Origin: Aphanomyces cochlioides
Taxonomy: Eukaryota; Oomycota; Saprolegniomycetes; Saprolegniales; Verrucalvaceae
Length of the DNA: 64,000 bases
Assembly: GCA_019828595.1 (NCBI GenBank)
Contig: JAHQRK010000005.1
Coordinates: 2,666,001-2,730,000 of the forward strand
Reading direction: 5' to 3'
The notes under the pieces are model-generated. The model was not told the DNA's origin. It did not search any database and saw only the letters and a program-made list of their open reading frames with translations. Below are positions 29,010 to 39,923 of this stretch, piece by piece. Numbering within the stretch: the first letter of the stretch is position 1; every line of letters starts with the position of its first letter. The position numbers and the translations under genes were made by a program.

Positions 29010-31625
29010 TTAAGAAGACGCTTGATCATTCAGAACACGGAACGTTTTGCACAAGTGCAAGTCCTTCTTGCAGTCTGTATCATGTTTGATTTGGATGTGG
29101 AAGATACCAGGCTCGACAACACTTTTGAAGCCTTTGCCAATTTGTGGCAGATAGTACGACCAGTCTGCAGCCGTCAATGTGAAGCGAACGGTCGTGGATG
29201 CTTGTGGTTGAAGAGACACCTTTGCAAACCTCTTGAGAAGCTTCACTTCAGGCACTGCTCCACGTCGAACCTATACCAAGAGGATTAATAATCCAGGAAC
29301 ATTCACGTTAGGCAACCTTTTGTGAGATGAAGAGCAAGACGACCTCTTTGCCAGCTCGAAGACCAGTGTTCTTGACAACCATTGAGACCGTTAACGAGCC
29401 TGATGACGTCATATTGTGGTGGCTCAAAGTGACGTCTCGGTAGTCAAAGCTAGTGTAGCTTAGACCAGAGCCAAATATCCATTCCATGGGGCAATCCTTG
29501 AATGAGTCGCGGCATTCTGTATTGACTCGGTGAAAATAAGGCAATTGGACATTGCCAGTGGTCTTGGGGTACGTCATGGGGAGTCTGCCAGATGGGTTAA
29601 CATGGCCAGTAATGATATCGGTGAAGGCTTGACCACCTTGCTCACATGGCAAAAAACTATGAAGCAAGTGAGCCAAAGGACATGAATGGTGAATACCTCA
29701 GGAGAACCGCAGCTGCGTGCCTGGTAATTCCACCAAGGAGACGAGGGCGTCCAGCTACAATGACTAAAATCACATTGGTTGACTTGATAGCAGTCAATTC
29801 TTGGACATATTTGCGCTGGCCTTCTGGCAAGAGCAAGTCATCAACGTCACCGTTCTTCTCGGCGTATGGTGCTTCTCCTACTACAACAATTGTGTATGAG
29901 CTCTTGGCAGCTTTTTCCAAGAGTTCCGTTCTGTTCTCGACTGGATTGCCATCAACATCCACTCCTTTGGCATATTGCAATTTGTCATAAGATCGAGTCA
30001 GGCCTTCACGGATGGTTATTCCATGTGGAATCAAGCTTGAATTGTCAGTGCCTTGCCAGTAGATCGACCATCCGCCACACAAGAATGCCTTGGTGTCAGC
30101 GAGAGGTCCAGTCAAGAATATCGTTGCATGGGGATCTTCAATAGGTAAAGTGGTTTTGGGGTTCACAGCATCCATGGGGAGTTTAGGCTCGTTCTTGAGA
30201 AGAATGATTGATTCATCGGCCAAAGCTTTGGCCTCTTGTTGGTCTTCAACGCTACCAACTGGAGTTGGTGGCTCATACACCGTAGAAGGCTTGTTTAGGA
30301 GTCCCAGGTCATATTTTAGCTCAAGGATTCGTCGCACAGATTCGTCCAGTCGGGTTTCGGTTAGAAGACCTTGCTTAACCAGGTCCTCAGTGAGAGTCGT
30401 TGCGTCTGAGAGATTCGAGAGCATGTTCATATCAATGCTTGTGCCATTGTAAACCGAGTACAGGGCATCCGAGTAGGACGATGCAACATGATGCTCCTTG
30501 ACAAGTTGACGGATTTCGTTTTCGTCCGTGGCCAAGACACCTTGAAAATCCATATCGATGCGTAATAAGTCAGTGAGCAGCTTATGGCTTGCAACAACGG
30601 GCTCGCCATTAACACTGACGTATGTTTCCATGGCAGTTCGGACTTTAGCCTCGGAAATTGCAGCTAAGAAGGGTGGCGCGTAGTAGTTTAGCAGCTCGAA
30701 ATCATTGATAACGCTATCGGCACGATCGTTTCCTGAGGTCGGATTCGAATAACCGATAAAATGCTTCATGCATGCCTAGCCACAAATATGAGTTACATGG
30801 ACAAGGGTAGACAATACAGCAGATCGGTTGTTGGATTGAACGCCGCGAATAGCTGCTACCCCCAATTGAGCGACAGTGTGTGGGTCTTCGCCAAAGGTTT
30901 CGTAGTTCTACAGATAAATGTAATCACATCCACTAAGCAGACGATCGTACACGAGACCACTTTGGGTGCATGGCAATACCAAGCACAGGGCTGAAAACCC
31001 ACGGAATACCAGCAGCCAAACTGTCCTTTGCTTCGATAACACCCATGCGGTAGACAAGGTCGACATTGAACGACGAGGCGGCTGCGAGTGGTTGAGGAAA
31101 GAGCGTGGCCCCATGAACATAATTTGCGCCGTGTATTGTGTCGATGCCATATATGACGGGCACAGCACTATTCTCGGCAAAGATCACTTGAATTTCATTG
31201 AGTACGACACGCCACTCGTCTGGCGTCCACGTGTTTCGCCCGTTCCATTCACTGAACGGTGTGTTGAAGAGCGATCCAATGCCCAGTTTTGCCAAGGCTT
31301 CGACTCGAGTCTTGTTGAGACTTGCGCGGGCATCGATGTTATCGGCATCGATCAGTTTGTTCACATCCATTTGAATCATCTGACCGATCTTTTGCTTGAG
31401 GGTCTAATCTTGGACTCAGAGAATGCTAGAAAGGGCAGTTTCGCTTACCATCTTGCGCAAGATCTCGTCGACGGGATTCAAAGCAACCGCCGCCATTTTC
31501 ACGCCACGTTGGACCGATATCAAAGGGACTTCGTTTTTCGGTAAACGTCCGACTTGGACAGTCAGCAGGAGGCAGCAAGCGCCGACAAAGACCGCGAACG
31601 ACGCTTTGAGATGGAAGAGCGTCAT
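29010..31625 (-). CDS. GH3 beta-glucosidase-like, cluster member 1
   Basis: Six exons on minus: 31625-31449, 31403-30951, 30907-30818, 30775-29697, 29656-29317, 29270-29010; introns 45, 43, 42, 40 and 46 nt; 2400 nt, 799 aa. The N-terminus (MTLFHLKASFAVFVGACCLL) is a signal peptide or signal anchor; unlike the other three members it lacks the MSGYxPI tail. GH3 N-terminal barrel: TLKQKIGQMIQMDVNK, VPVIYGIDTIHGANYVHGAT, LFPQPLAAASSFN, NYETFGEDP, MKHFIGYSNP (K244, H245) and the nucleophile D324 in FQGVLATDE. The GH3 C-terminal domain begins around AKALADESIILLKNEP, and an Fn3-like domain follows (LLFISQK onward). Acts on beta-glucosides or beta-glucans outside the cell. Exact substrate not readable. 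Confidence 0.92.
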
Positions 31626-31669
31626 GGTCGGTTTGAAAAATGACAGGGAAGATCTTTCGGTGTCTTTTA

Positions 31670-31685
31670 TCCGGAATTTTCCGGA
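31670..31685 (-). promoter_or_regulatory. Paired TCCGGA motifs upstream of GH3-1
   Basis: TTATCCGGAATTTTCCGG: TCCGGA at 31670-31675 and 31680-31685, 45-60 nt upstream of the ATG at 31625. No gene lies in the remaining spacer to 31932. Confidence 0.55.
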
Positions 31686-31932
31686 TAGCAGTTCAGAAAG
31701 TCCATGTTGAAGTGGCCATGACTTCAACTCCAACGACACACCGTCTTGACGCTTTGACGACGGCCCTGTCAGCTTTCTTTAGTCAAAGATAGCTCGCTTG
31801 CTTTCTGGGGACAATCTCTGATTGATGGCGCTCATCCTTTCTGTCGCAAGAAGCTCTATGTACTCGGGACATAGTATGATAGAAAACAGCAAAAGGAGAT
31901 GTAATAGTTTAGCATGGTTGAATTTATGACGC

Positions 31933-34641
31933 TTAAGCGACAACATGAAAGTCTTGGCACAAGTTGTTGTCCTTGGCGCAATCCGTGTCGTGCTTGATTT
32001 GGACGTGGAACACACCAGGTTCCGACACAGCCTTGAAGCCTTGGCCCACTTGTGGCGCGTAGTAAGACCAGTCCGCCGCCGTCAAGGTGAAGTTGACAAT
32101 CGCGGTTTCTTGTGGCTTCAACGAGATCTTTTGGAACTTCTTGAGGAGCTTCGTTTCAGGGACGTACTTGTGGCGAACCTGCAACAGCGAGTGAGCAAGA
32201 GAATACCATTACAGTGAACTACCTTTTGCGAGATGAAGAGCAACACGGCTTCCTTGCCAGCGCGAGCGCCCGTGTTGGTGACAGGCACGGACACGGTGAC
32301 ATATCCCGACGACGTGACGTTCTCTTGGCTCAATGTGACTTTACCGTATTCAAACGTGGTGTAGCTGAGACCAGAGCCAAACTTCCATTCCATTTCACAT
32401 TCGGCAAATTCATCGCGGCAAGCTGTGTTGACGCGGTGGTAGTATGGCAAATGTGTGTTGCCGCTGTTCTTGGGGTAAGTGAGTGGCAACTTAGCCGAGG
32501 GGTTGACGAGGCCAGAAATCACATCAGCAAACGCTTCGCCACCTTGTTCGCATGGAAGGAAACTAGACATAGTTGCAGTTAGTCAACCGCTCACTTCTTG
32601 ATAACGTACCTGAGAAGGACAGCGGCAGCATCTTTGGTGACACCGTTGAGGAGACGAGTACGACCAGAGACAATGACCAAGATGACCTTGGTTGAGTTGA
32701 GCGCAGTGAGTTGGCGAACATATTCGAGTTGACCTTCCGCCAAGTCCAAGTTATCAATGTCACCAGTCTTTTCAGCATAGCCATGTTCACCGATGACCAC
32801 GATCGTGTACTCGCTCTTGGCAGCCTTGGCCAACACCGTCGCGCGGTCTTCGACAGCTTTGCCATTGACATCGACGCCTGCGGCGAAGTCCACGTTGGCA
32901 AACGACTTGCTCAAGCCATCACGGATAGAAACGCCGTGCTTGAACATGCTCGAGTTGTCGGTGCCTTGCCAGAAAAGTGACCAACCACCGCACAAATACG
33001 CCTTGGAGTCAGCAAGAGGTCCTGTCAAGAAGATGGAGGCTTCGGCATCTTCGATGGGCAAGACTTGCTTGGGCTTAGCGTCACCAGAGATAGTGACAGG
33101 CTCGTTCTTAAGGAGAATGATAGCTTCATCAGCCATGGCCTTGGCATCGCGTTGATCTTCAGGGCTGCCAATTGGGGTTGGAGGCACGTACGCGGTCTTC
33201 GACTTGCTGAAGCGACCCAAGTCGTACTTCAATTGCAGGATGCGACGCACAGATTCGTCCAAGCGAGCTTTAGTCAAAAGTCCCTCGTTGACCAACTCCA
33301 CAGTCGTCTTGATGGCGTTGGCATGTCCTTCTTTGCCCTTGACAAGGTCAGCCAGCACACCGAGATTGGCCCCATTTGCGTTGTCGAGAGTTTCAACTGT
33401 CATAATCATGTTCATGTCGAGGCTAGTTTGGTTGAAAACCATGTAGAGCGCGTCCTTTTCATCGTTGGCGATGTGGTGTTCGTCAATGAGGCGGTTGACT
33501 TCGTCAGCATCCGTGACCAAAAGACCATCAAAGCCCATATCGTTGCGGATCAAGTCCGACAACAACTTTTTGCTCGCAAGCACAGGTTCACCATTGACAC
33601 TGGTGTATGTTTCCATGGCAGTCAAAACCTTGCCTTCCTTGACAGCGGCGAGGAAAGGAGGAGCGTAGTAGTTGACCAATTCAAAGTCATTGATCACACT
33701 GTCGGAGCGATCGTTACCAGCAGTAGGATTGGAATAGCCGATGAAGTGCTTCATGCAGGCCTACATCCGAGTCAAATCTGCTATTTGGATTGACGGAGAG
33801 CTTACCGCGACGTCGTTCTTTGCTTGAATGCCACGAATGACGGAAGCGCCCATTTGTGAAGCGAGGTAAGGATCTTCGCCAAAGGTTTCGTAGTTCTACA
33901 GACCATCAGTGAGTTCGATGGATTGCAAATATTTTCATACTCGAGACCACTTGGGTTGCATCGCAAGTCCCAAGATTGGGCTAAAAATCCACGGCAAACC
34001 GACAGCCAAGCTGTCCTTGGCTTCGATTTCACCCATGCGGTAGATCAAATCGAGGTTGAACGACGAGGCACCAGCGAGAGGTTGAGGAAACAAGGTAGCG
34101 CCATGCACGAAACCGGCACCGTGGGTCGTGTCAATACCATAGATCATCGGGATGGCATTTTCTTCAGCGTAGATTGTTTCAATGTCACTGATAAGAACTT
34201 TCCACTCTTTAGGGGTCCACACAGCTCCCATATTCATGCCGAAAAAGGAGCCAACGCCAAGCTTGGCGTACTCCCGTACACGGGTCTTGTTCAGAGCCAC
34301 GCGTGGATCGGGGTTGGCGCCGTCGAGGACCGAGAAGATGGCAACTTGGACCATTTGGGCGACCTTTTGCTCGACTGTCTAGAACGCAAATTCAGTCCAT
34401 ACTCCACCTAACCCATAAAATTTACCATGTTGGCCAAGATCGCATCGACGGGGTTGGCAGCCGCATCCGATGCCAGGGACGTCGCTTCCAACTTGTCGAC
34501 AGATGAGACGACGGTTTGGTATGGTTGGTTGACGAGGGTGACACCCAAGCCAACGAGAACAGTTGTGGCCAAGGCCTTGAGAGACCAAGAGCTCATTCGG
34601 CTTGGCACAGAGGCGCCATCAATTGGTTCGTATCCACTCAT
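31933..34641 (-). CDS. GH3 beta-glucosidase-like, cluster member 2 (membrane-anchored)
   Basis: Six exons: 34641-34426, 34378-33941, 33895-33806, 33760-32610, 32562-32223, 32178-31933; introns 47, 45, 45, 47 and 44 nt at the same places as in member 1; 2481 nt, 826 aa. It starts MSGYEPIDGASVPSRMSSWS, a hydrophilic cytosolic tail, then a TM (LKALATTVLVGLGVTLV), so a type II membrane enzyme is predicted. Nucleophile D332 in FDGLLVTDAD; KHFIGYSNP present. Relative to members 3 and 4 it has a longer insert after DMNMIMTVE (ANGANLGVLADLVKGKEGHA). Most of exon 4 and all of exon 5 recur almost unchanged at 41267-42711. Confidence 0.92.
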
Positions 34642-35128
34642 GGTGTTGACCGCTCAATGAGAAATGAAAGCTTCATAGGCAATCAACTTCGCCTGACTGA
34701 GGCGTTGGCATGTTTTTGTATCGACTCTCAATGTCAAGATCAAAATTTACAATATATATAATAATTTTATCTCTATTAAAGTATCCAATTTCTAATTAAA
34801 ATTAATATTTGCTTATAATTTTGAGGGCTGGTGTTGTCTGTCGAGTAGAGTTGCAAGGCGCCAATCCGCGGAAAATCCCCCAAGACACTTGGACACAAGC
34901 GGAAACTCCCGTGAAATTGAGTACAAGGCCTTTCTCGCTGCATTAAGAGAGCATTCTAGTCGATCTAGCTGGAATGGCTCAGTAGCTGGAGAGCTATTCG
35001 TCTTGCCAATGATACCGATCGCAGTCTGAAACATGGCCATCCTGATGTTTCCAATCTTCAACCACAAAATTCATGGCTGAAACCCGGGTAATCATAGTCT
35101 TGATTACCCGGTAGCTACTGTATTTTGA
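34642..35128. other. Intergenic, no gene; perfect hairpin at 35084-35111
   Basis: Upstream of GH3-2, AT-rich at 34740-34820. At 35084-35111, CCGGGTAATC and GATTACCCGG form a perfect 10-bp stem with an 8-nt loop. 35118-35128 (CTGTATTTTGA) is the presumed target-site duplication of the element that follows. Confidence 0.45.
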
Positions 35129-35219
35129 GAGTCAATCAATTAAAACTGGGGTCCTATAAACATAAGACATTAAAACTGGGGTCCCACTGTTTAAGGGTAC
35201 TGCTCAAGAGAATTCATTC
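35129..35219 (+). repeat. Left 91-bp terminal inverted repeat
   Basis: Starts GAGTCAATCAATTAAA, ends CAAGAGAATTCATTC; pairs with 39833-39923 at 89 of 91 positions by eye. Confidence 0.8.
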
Positions 35220-37167
35220 TGAAGTCTTGAACAACTTCAGTTGAGCCCCGCGACTCCAATTTGAGGGCGACGGTCGGGATATTAGCCTATCTTTCATATA
35301 TCTTTCTGTAGCCGATTTGTATCGATAGAATGGGCATTTACTCTCACTTTTATAATGATGCCTTTGAAAACATTCTAAATGTTGTAGCCTGCGCTTTGTA
35401 GTCAAACGTTATATGGTCATGAAGCAGGAATGTCAGCGGAGCGTTGTTGCTCATGAAGATTGACCTGATTTGAAAACGCTATTGATCTTAAAGGAGACGT
35501 AAATTTACATGCATATACGATATGCACGTCAGCGAAACTTAATCACGACAAGTCACACTCAACTGCTCCAGCAATAATGATAGCCGCACAAGCTGTAGAT
35601 TCCTTGCATGATTTTCAAAAGATGAGCAATAAATTCAAATGAGAATGGATAGCAATGTTTACCAAGTGAATGTACTTTAGTACCCGCTTCATCAGCGCTT
35701 GTTATACACATGACACAATATTTTCTCGAAACATACTCAAAAATTGAAGGAGCTCGCATTCGCATTGTCCAAATATACGGTAGTGGTTACTCTAGTTAAT
35801 GCTGAGTCAGTAGTTAGCGGGGATAGGAAGCTGGGGCAAAGAGTGCAGTTTGTCATGTGTGCAAGATCTCACTACAATCTAGTTAGAGAAAATATGTGTC
35901 GACGGTATCTACACGGACTGCTAGTTTTAGAAACGAATATGACGGGGTGCCGTCATCTTTTACACTCATACTTCTCATGCGTGTGAAATTTGTTCAACGC
36001 CAGAGCAATCATCATCACGGGCTAATGTCCTTCAGCTATACATCATTTTTTTCAAAGTTTAAGCCCGTCTGGCAACCGAAAATATTACAATAAATAAGCC
36101 CAAAATGGCATTTTGAGGCCAAATTCAATAATTGAGGTAAAAGTATGACCTTGGTTATCTCAGAGAGTTTTGCACCAAATCCAATATTTTTGGTTGGGAT
36201 ATACTCACTGGAGGCTCCCAAAATGCCATTTTGAATATGCCATAAATCGTTGATCCCAATTTTGCTGAAAATGGCATATTGATTTTGAAATTTTGCCAGA
36301 CGCACCCTTAACTGACAAAACCCGTTTTAAGCTTTCTGACACCAAATGAATACACAATTACAAGAGCTTACAAACTCTGAAGTCTTAGTATATTCTCCGT
36401 ACCTCCATTACCATTCAATCTTTCGTGAAATGTCAGTGAAGTTGTTAAATCATAAGAGTCAGTGATATGCATCACGCTTCAAGAGAGTTCTCTTGTGACA
36501 CAGGGATTTTTTGTTGGTGTAAATGATTTTCCATTGTCACTCGTATACTGTTTTGTTGCTTGTCATTTGAAAATAACGAAGGAATCAACAACTTTAAAGG
36601 CAATAATCTCTGTTGGAGAAAATGAGTGTGACTTGTTATTCCTTAAGTGTCACTGATGTGTGTAAAGTTCTATTCATCGTTAACGCATGTACATCTCCTC
36701 TAAGATCCATAGCATTTTGAAGTCTGGTCAGCCTTCGTGCGCAAGAACTCTTTGCCGACATTCCTTGTTCATGATCACCTAAAGTTTGGCATACAAAGCA
36801 CAGGCCACAACGCTTAAAATGTATTCTGGTCATATTGTGGATTTGCTAGAAATTTCCCAATTTGGATTCGTTTTTTGTATCAATCTCCAATCGCGCCAAT
36901 ACATTGGATGAATGAAAATTAGAACAGTACTTTCACAGTACTTTCTCTTAAATTTATTCCGCCAATCACAATCGCCCTAAATATTTATTAGCCAATGGCG
37001 TCGATTGGTGAATCGATCCGCCGGCGTGATTCGATTGAACGGGGTCTGGAAATTCGTATCAAATCAACAATAGTGGTGTTCAATTTGTGATTGATGGGAG
37101 ATGTTGACTGATGGCTCACTCCAAAAAATTGATTTGATTGGACGAAATAAGGAACTTCTTGTACCAT

Positions 37168-37218
37168 CAATCAAAGTTTGAGCCGTCAACGATTTTGTTG
37201 ACGGTAGAACTTTGATTG
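37168..37218. repeat. Hairpin upstream of the Harbinger Myb-like gene
   Basis: CAATCAAAGTT and GCCGTCAAC are mirrored by GTTGACGG and ACTTTGATTG, giving a roughly 20-bp two-part stem around a short gattt loop. It lies 29 nt before the ATG at 37247. Confidence 0.6.
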
Positions 37219-37246
37219 ACTGCAAAATTTGACGAACGGCTACACG

Positions 37247-38122
37247 ATGGCAACAAATACCAAGCGCAATGGCGTCGCATGGGACAGTGACGCTCCAAGT
37301 GAAGGGTATATGTCCTCTTTGGACGTTTTGCTGGAGTGGCTCACGGAAAACAACAACTACGTGAGGTGGCGAGCAGGCTCACAGAAGAAAGTCTCGTCGG
37401 GTCACGTGGCCCATTCAACTGGAACTCGTTCGCTTCCTTTGACGACTTCAAAGGAGAAAGTCTGTCAAGAGATTGTCCAAAAGCTTCATGCGAAGGGTCT
37501 ACATCATCGCAGCTCTCGCGAAGTCCGCAGCAAGATCAACGATCTCGAACGATCGTATCGTGCTGCTCGGGATTGGACAAATAATACTGGCGAGGGCATC
37601 CGCGACGAGGACGAGGAGCTTGGAGAGACCCATGTGCGCACAAAAATACTCAAGATATGCAAACATTATGATGTGCTGCATCCGATCATGGGCGATAGGC
37701 CTGCCGCTCGCCCGATCTTCACGAATGAAGAAGAGGAGAACAACGACGTGACTTGGTTGGAAAAAGATCCCAACGATGATGCCGATGAAGAAGAAAAATG
37801 CTTGGAGAGTTTGCCGGTTGAAACGAACAATTTATCGAACTCTTATCCAACAAACTCAACAAGCTCAAAACGAGGATTTGGCATGCTCGATATGTGGAAG
37901 GAAATGACTCAAGCCACGACATCAATCGACAAGGAACGTGCAGCAATCGAAAAGGCAAAGCTACAAATCGAATCAAAGCGTCTGCGTCTTGACGAAGAAA
38001 AGTCAAAATGGGAAGCTGAAAGTCGTCGAATCCAAGCCTTAAAAGAAAAGGCACTCGCAAAGTTGGAGTTAAGGAAAGCTGGCATGACGGACGAAGAGAT
38101 AGCTACGATCTTTGACAACTAG
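37247..38122 (+). CDS. Harbinger accessory Myb/SANT-like DNA-binding protein
   Basis: 291 residues from ATG 37247 (MATNTKRNGVAWDSDAPSEG). The N-terminal trihelix/Myb-like domain (about residues 15-110) includes SSLDVLLEWLTENNNYVRWR and RSSREVRSKINDLERSYRAA. A middle acidic part (FTNEEEENNDVTWLEKD) and a long charged C-terminal helix (KERAAIEKAKLQIESKRLRL) follow. In PIF/Harbinger elements this protein binds the subterminal repeats and brings the nuclease to the nucleus. Frame intact. Confidence 0.8.
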   Translation: MATNTKRNGVAWDSDAPSEGYMSSLDVLLEWLTENNNYVRWRAGSQKKVSSGHVAHSTGTRSLPLTTSKEKVCQEIVQKLHAKGLHHRSSREVRSKINDLERSYRAARDWTNNTGEGIRDEDEELGETHVRTKILKICKHYDVLHPIMGDRPAARPIFTNEEEENNDVTWLEKDPNDDADEEEKCLESLPVETNNLSNSYPTNSTSSKRGFGMLDMWKEMTQATTSIDKERAAIEKAKLQIESKRLRLDEEKSKWEAESRRIQALKEKALAKLELRKAGMTDEEIATIFDN

Positions 38123-38204
38123 AGATACCCCCCTTAGCTTGCATTAATCATCATATGAACATGCGTTCATGAACCGCCGTCGGGATTCATTTTTTACTCA
38201 TCAT

Positions 38205-39452
38205 CTACACCATCCCACGATCAACCAAGTACTTCAGAAGTTCGTTCCGGCGGCTCGTGTCGGCTCGACCACTCATAGTAGTCTGCGACGTTGAGTTTCT
38301 CTGGGCGTTGGAGTCATTTTGTTCGTCCTCGTCGTCATCTTCGCGGTCGATCCTGTCATCTGGAATGTCATCATCGATGCAATAATTGTGGATAACAATA
38401 CAAGCCTCGACCAAACGTACACAACGCTTGACAGTATCCCTTTCAGCATTGACACGCACACGAACCTCCTTCAAACACTGAAACCTACCTTTGAGCATTC
38501 CAATACAGTGTTCAACGCAAATTCGGAGACTTGAGATGCGCTCATTGAACGCCTCATGCTGAGGATCAATTGGTCTTTTGGGGGGCTTCTTGAAGGGAGA
38601 AATCAAGTGCTTGTTGGGCGAGAAGGCTGAATCACCAATCAAGACGTAATCGCCACTAGTCAATGAGCCGAGGCCATGAGCAAGAGATGAATTCTGGAAA
38701 ACTCGTTGGTCATGACAACTGCCAGGCCAACCGGCATACACATAACGAATACGGCGTGTGTGATCGCACGCGATGATAGCATTGATAGCGTAGCTAGACT
38801 TTCTAGAAAAGTAATCTTCGCCATGTTTGGAGGGCTTTTGAGCCAAAGCAATAAGTGTCCCATAAATGGCGCCAACGCAGCCAGGAATTCCATGTTGTTC
38901 ATCAAATGCAGCAGATATATTATGACGTTCGTTCGGTGATGGCCCAGATACAATTCGACTGAGATGCGAACGAAGTGCCAATACACAGCAGTCGGTGAAC
39001 AAGCGGACAGAACCAACACTGCAACGTCCAAGTCTAGAGTTTCTTCGAAACGACGATCCATTGCCGCTGAATTCAGCGACTTCCAGGAAGACCAAAAGCT
39101 GATACGCTACAGGGCGTTGCTTTGCAGAGAAGACCGGATGAGTCTCGATGAGTTGGACAAGCCGCCAGAAATATTGTCTTGAGACTCGATATTCAGCTTT
39201 AAAATCATTCTCGCGCATTCCTTGAATCTCCACGGCTAGAGAGGTTAATGGCCGCGATATGTATAGCCTTTCGTTCAGGTAGCGCGTGTTTTCCAATGCA
39301 AGCCTCATGCAACACCAGAATTTCATGGTTCGTCGATGTCTCTCCGGTGGTGGATGGCCAGTACGACGAATGGCAAGCTCTTCCAAGGCACAGCAGACCA
39401 TGATGTCATCAAGCGTCCTGATGGCGATCTGCCTGTCAGATACCCGAGGCAT
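38205..39452 (-). CDS. PIF/Harbinger DDE transposase, first catalytic Asp replaced
   Basis: 415-residue intact frame from ATG 39452 (MPRVSDRQIAIRTLDDIMVC). Family features: FKAEYRVSRQYFWRLVQLIE, GIPGCVGAIYGTLIAL, YAGWPGSCHDQRVFQNSSL (D248), GDYVLIGDSAFSP, and FNERISSLRICVEHCIGMLK (E314), then an acidic tail. The usual 'GAIDGTH' block reads GAIYGTLI here: the codon at 38864-38862 is TAT, so the first acidic residue of the DDE triad is Tyr197, and the following His is Leu. The protein probably cannot cut DNA although the frame is open. Confidence 0.85.
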   Translation of the reverse strand: MPRVSDRQIAIRTLDDIMVCCALEELAIRRTGHPPPERHRRTMKFWCCMRLALENTRYLNERLYISRPLTSLAVEIQGMRENDFKAEYRVSRQYFWRLVQLIETHPVFSAKQRPVAYQLLVFLEVAEFSGNGSSFRRNSRLGRCSVGSVRLFTDCCVLALRSHLSRIVSGPSPNERHNISAAFDEQHGIPGCVGAIYGTLIALAQKPSKHGEDYFSRKSSYAINAIIACDHTRRIRYVYAGWPGSCHDQRVFQNSSLAHGLGSLTSGDYVLIGDSAFSPNKHLISPFKKPPKRPIDPQHEAFNERISSLRICVEHCIGMLKGRFQCLKEVRVRVNAERDTVKRCVRLVEACIVIHNYCIDDDIPDDRIDREDDDEDEQNDSNAQRNSTSQTTMSGRADTSRRNELLKYLVDRGMV

Positions 39453-39832
39453 TCAAGGTGTCGAGCGATCAATCAAGACGACCGCGGAGTGAGTTCACGC
39501 CAATATTTTGATGGCAGACGCTGATTGGACATAATACGATATTGTGATTGGGCCATCAATCAAGCGGTCAATTGCGATTGAACACCACTAATATCTAAGG
39601 CGCAACAATAAGAGTGAGAGTTCATGACCATTCTATTGATGGGAAATGCCTTTTACTCCAAGAGTGCGACAGACAAATAGTAGAAATATAGACTGAAAGC
39701 CTGATCGTCGCATTCAACTATAAGAAGGCTACACTACAAGAATCGTCATCTTATAGTTAAATCGCCGATGAAGTTGTTGCTCATAACGCTAAAACAACTG
39801 TGAAGTTATTTCAGTGAACCGTGCTGGCTGTT

Positions 39833-39923
39833 GAATGAATTCTCTTGAGCAGTACCCTTAAACAGTGGGACCCCAGTTTTAATGTCTTATGTTTAAAGGA
39901 CCCCAGCTTTAATTGATTGACTC
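39833..39923 (-). repeat. Right 91-bp terminal inverted repeat
   Basis: Reverse complement of 35129-35219 with two visible mismatches; followed by the flanking direct repeat CTGTATTTGA. Confidence 0.8.

Larger units (their letters stand above)
37072..39589. mobile_element. Complete PIF/Harbinger DNA transposon
   Basis: 2518 bp with perfect 13-bp inverted ends (AGTGGTGTTCAAT at 37072-37084 and its complement at 39577-39589), flanked on both sides by AAT (37069-37071, 39590-39592), a 3-bp target duplication as expected for PIF/Harbinger. Both ends are rich in TTGATTG-like subterminal motifs. It carries the two standard genes in convergent orientation: a Myb/SANT-like DNA-binding protein (plus) and a DDE nuclease (minus). 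It lies inside the 91-bp-TIR element, so it inserted later. Confidence 0.85.
35129..39923. mobile_element. Non-autonomous Mutator-like element with a nested Harbinger
   Basis: The 91-bp ends 35129-35219 and 39833-39923 are inverted copies with two mismatches (both start GAGTCAATCAATTAAA and contain two tandem TTAAAACTGGGGTCC-type units). Immediately outside are near-identical direct repeats: CTGTATTTTGA (35118-35128) and CTGTATTTGA (39924-39933), differing by one T. Long TIRs plus a 9-11-bp duplication are the Mutator-like pattern. Without the nested Harbinger (37072-39589) the element is about 2.27 kb and has no transposase: 35220-37071 has only short frames, with two inverted 15-mers (36101-36115 and 36219-36233). 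Confidence 0.7.

Noticed and set aside
31625..31625. GH3-1 start further upstream in the same frame (31739)
   Set aside because: Would place the TCCGGA promoter motifs inside the protein and add a hydrophilic, unlike N-terminus before the signal sequence.
33065..33793. Long plus-strand frames across GH3-2, GH3-4 and the GH3 copy (also 42110-43150, 48269-48952)
   Set aside because: Antisense to strongly supported GH3 exons and recurring identically in each paralogue because the exons are conserved.
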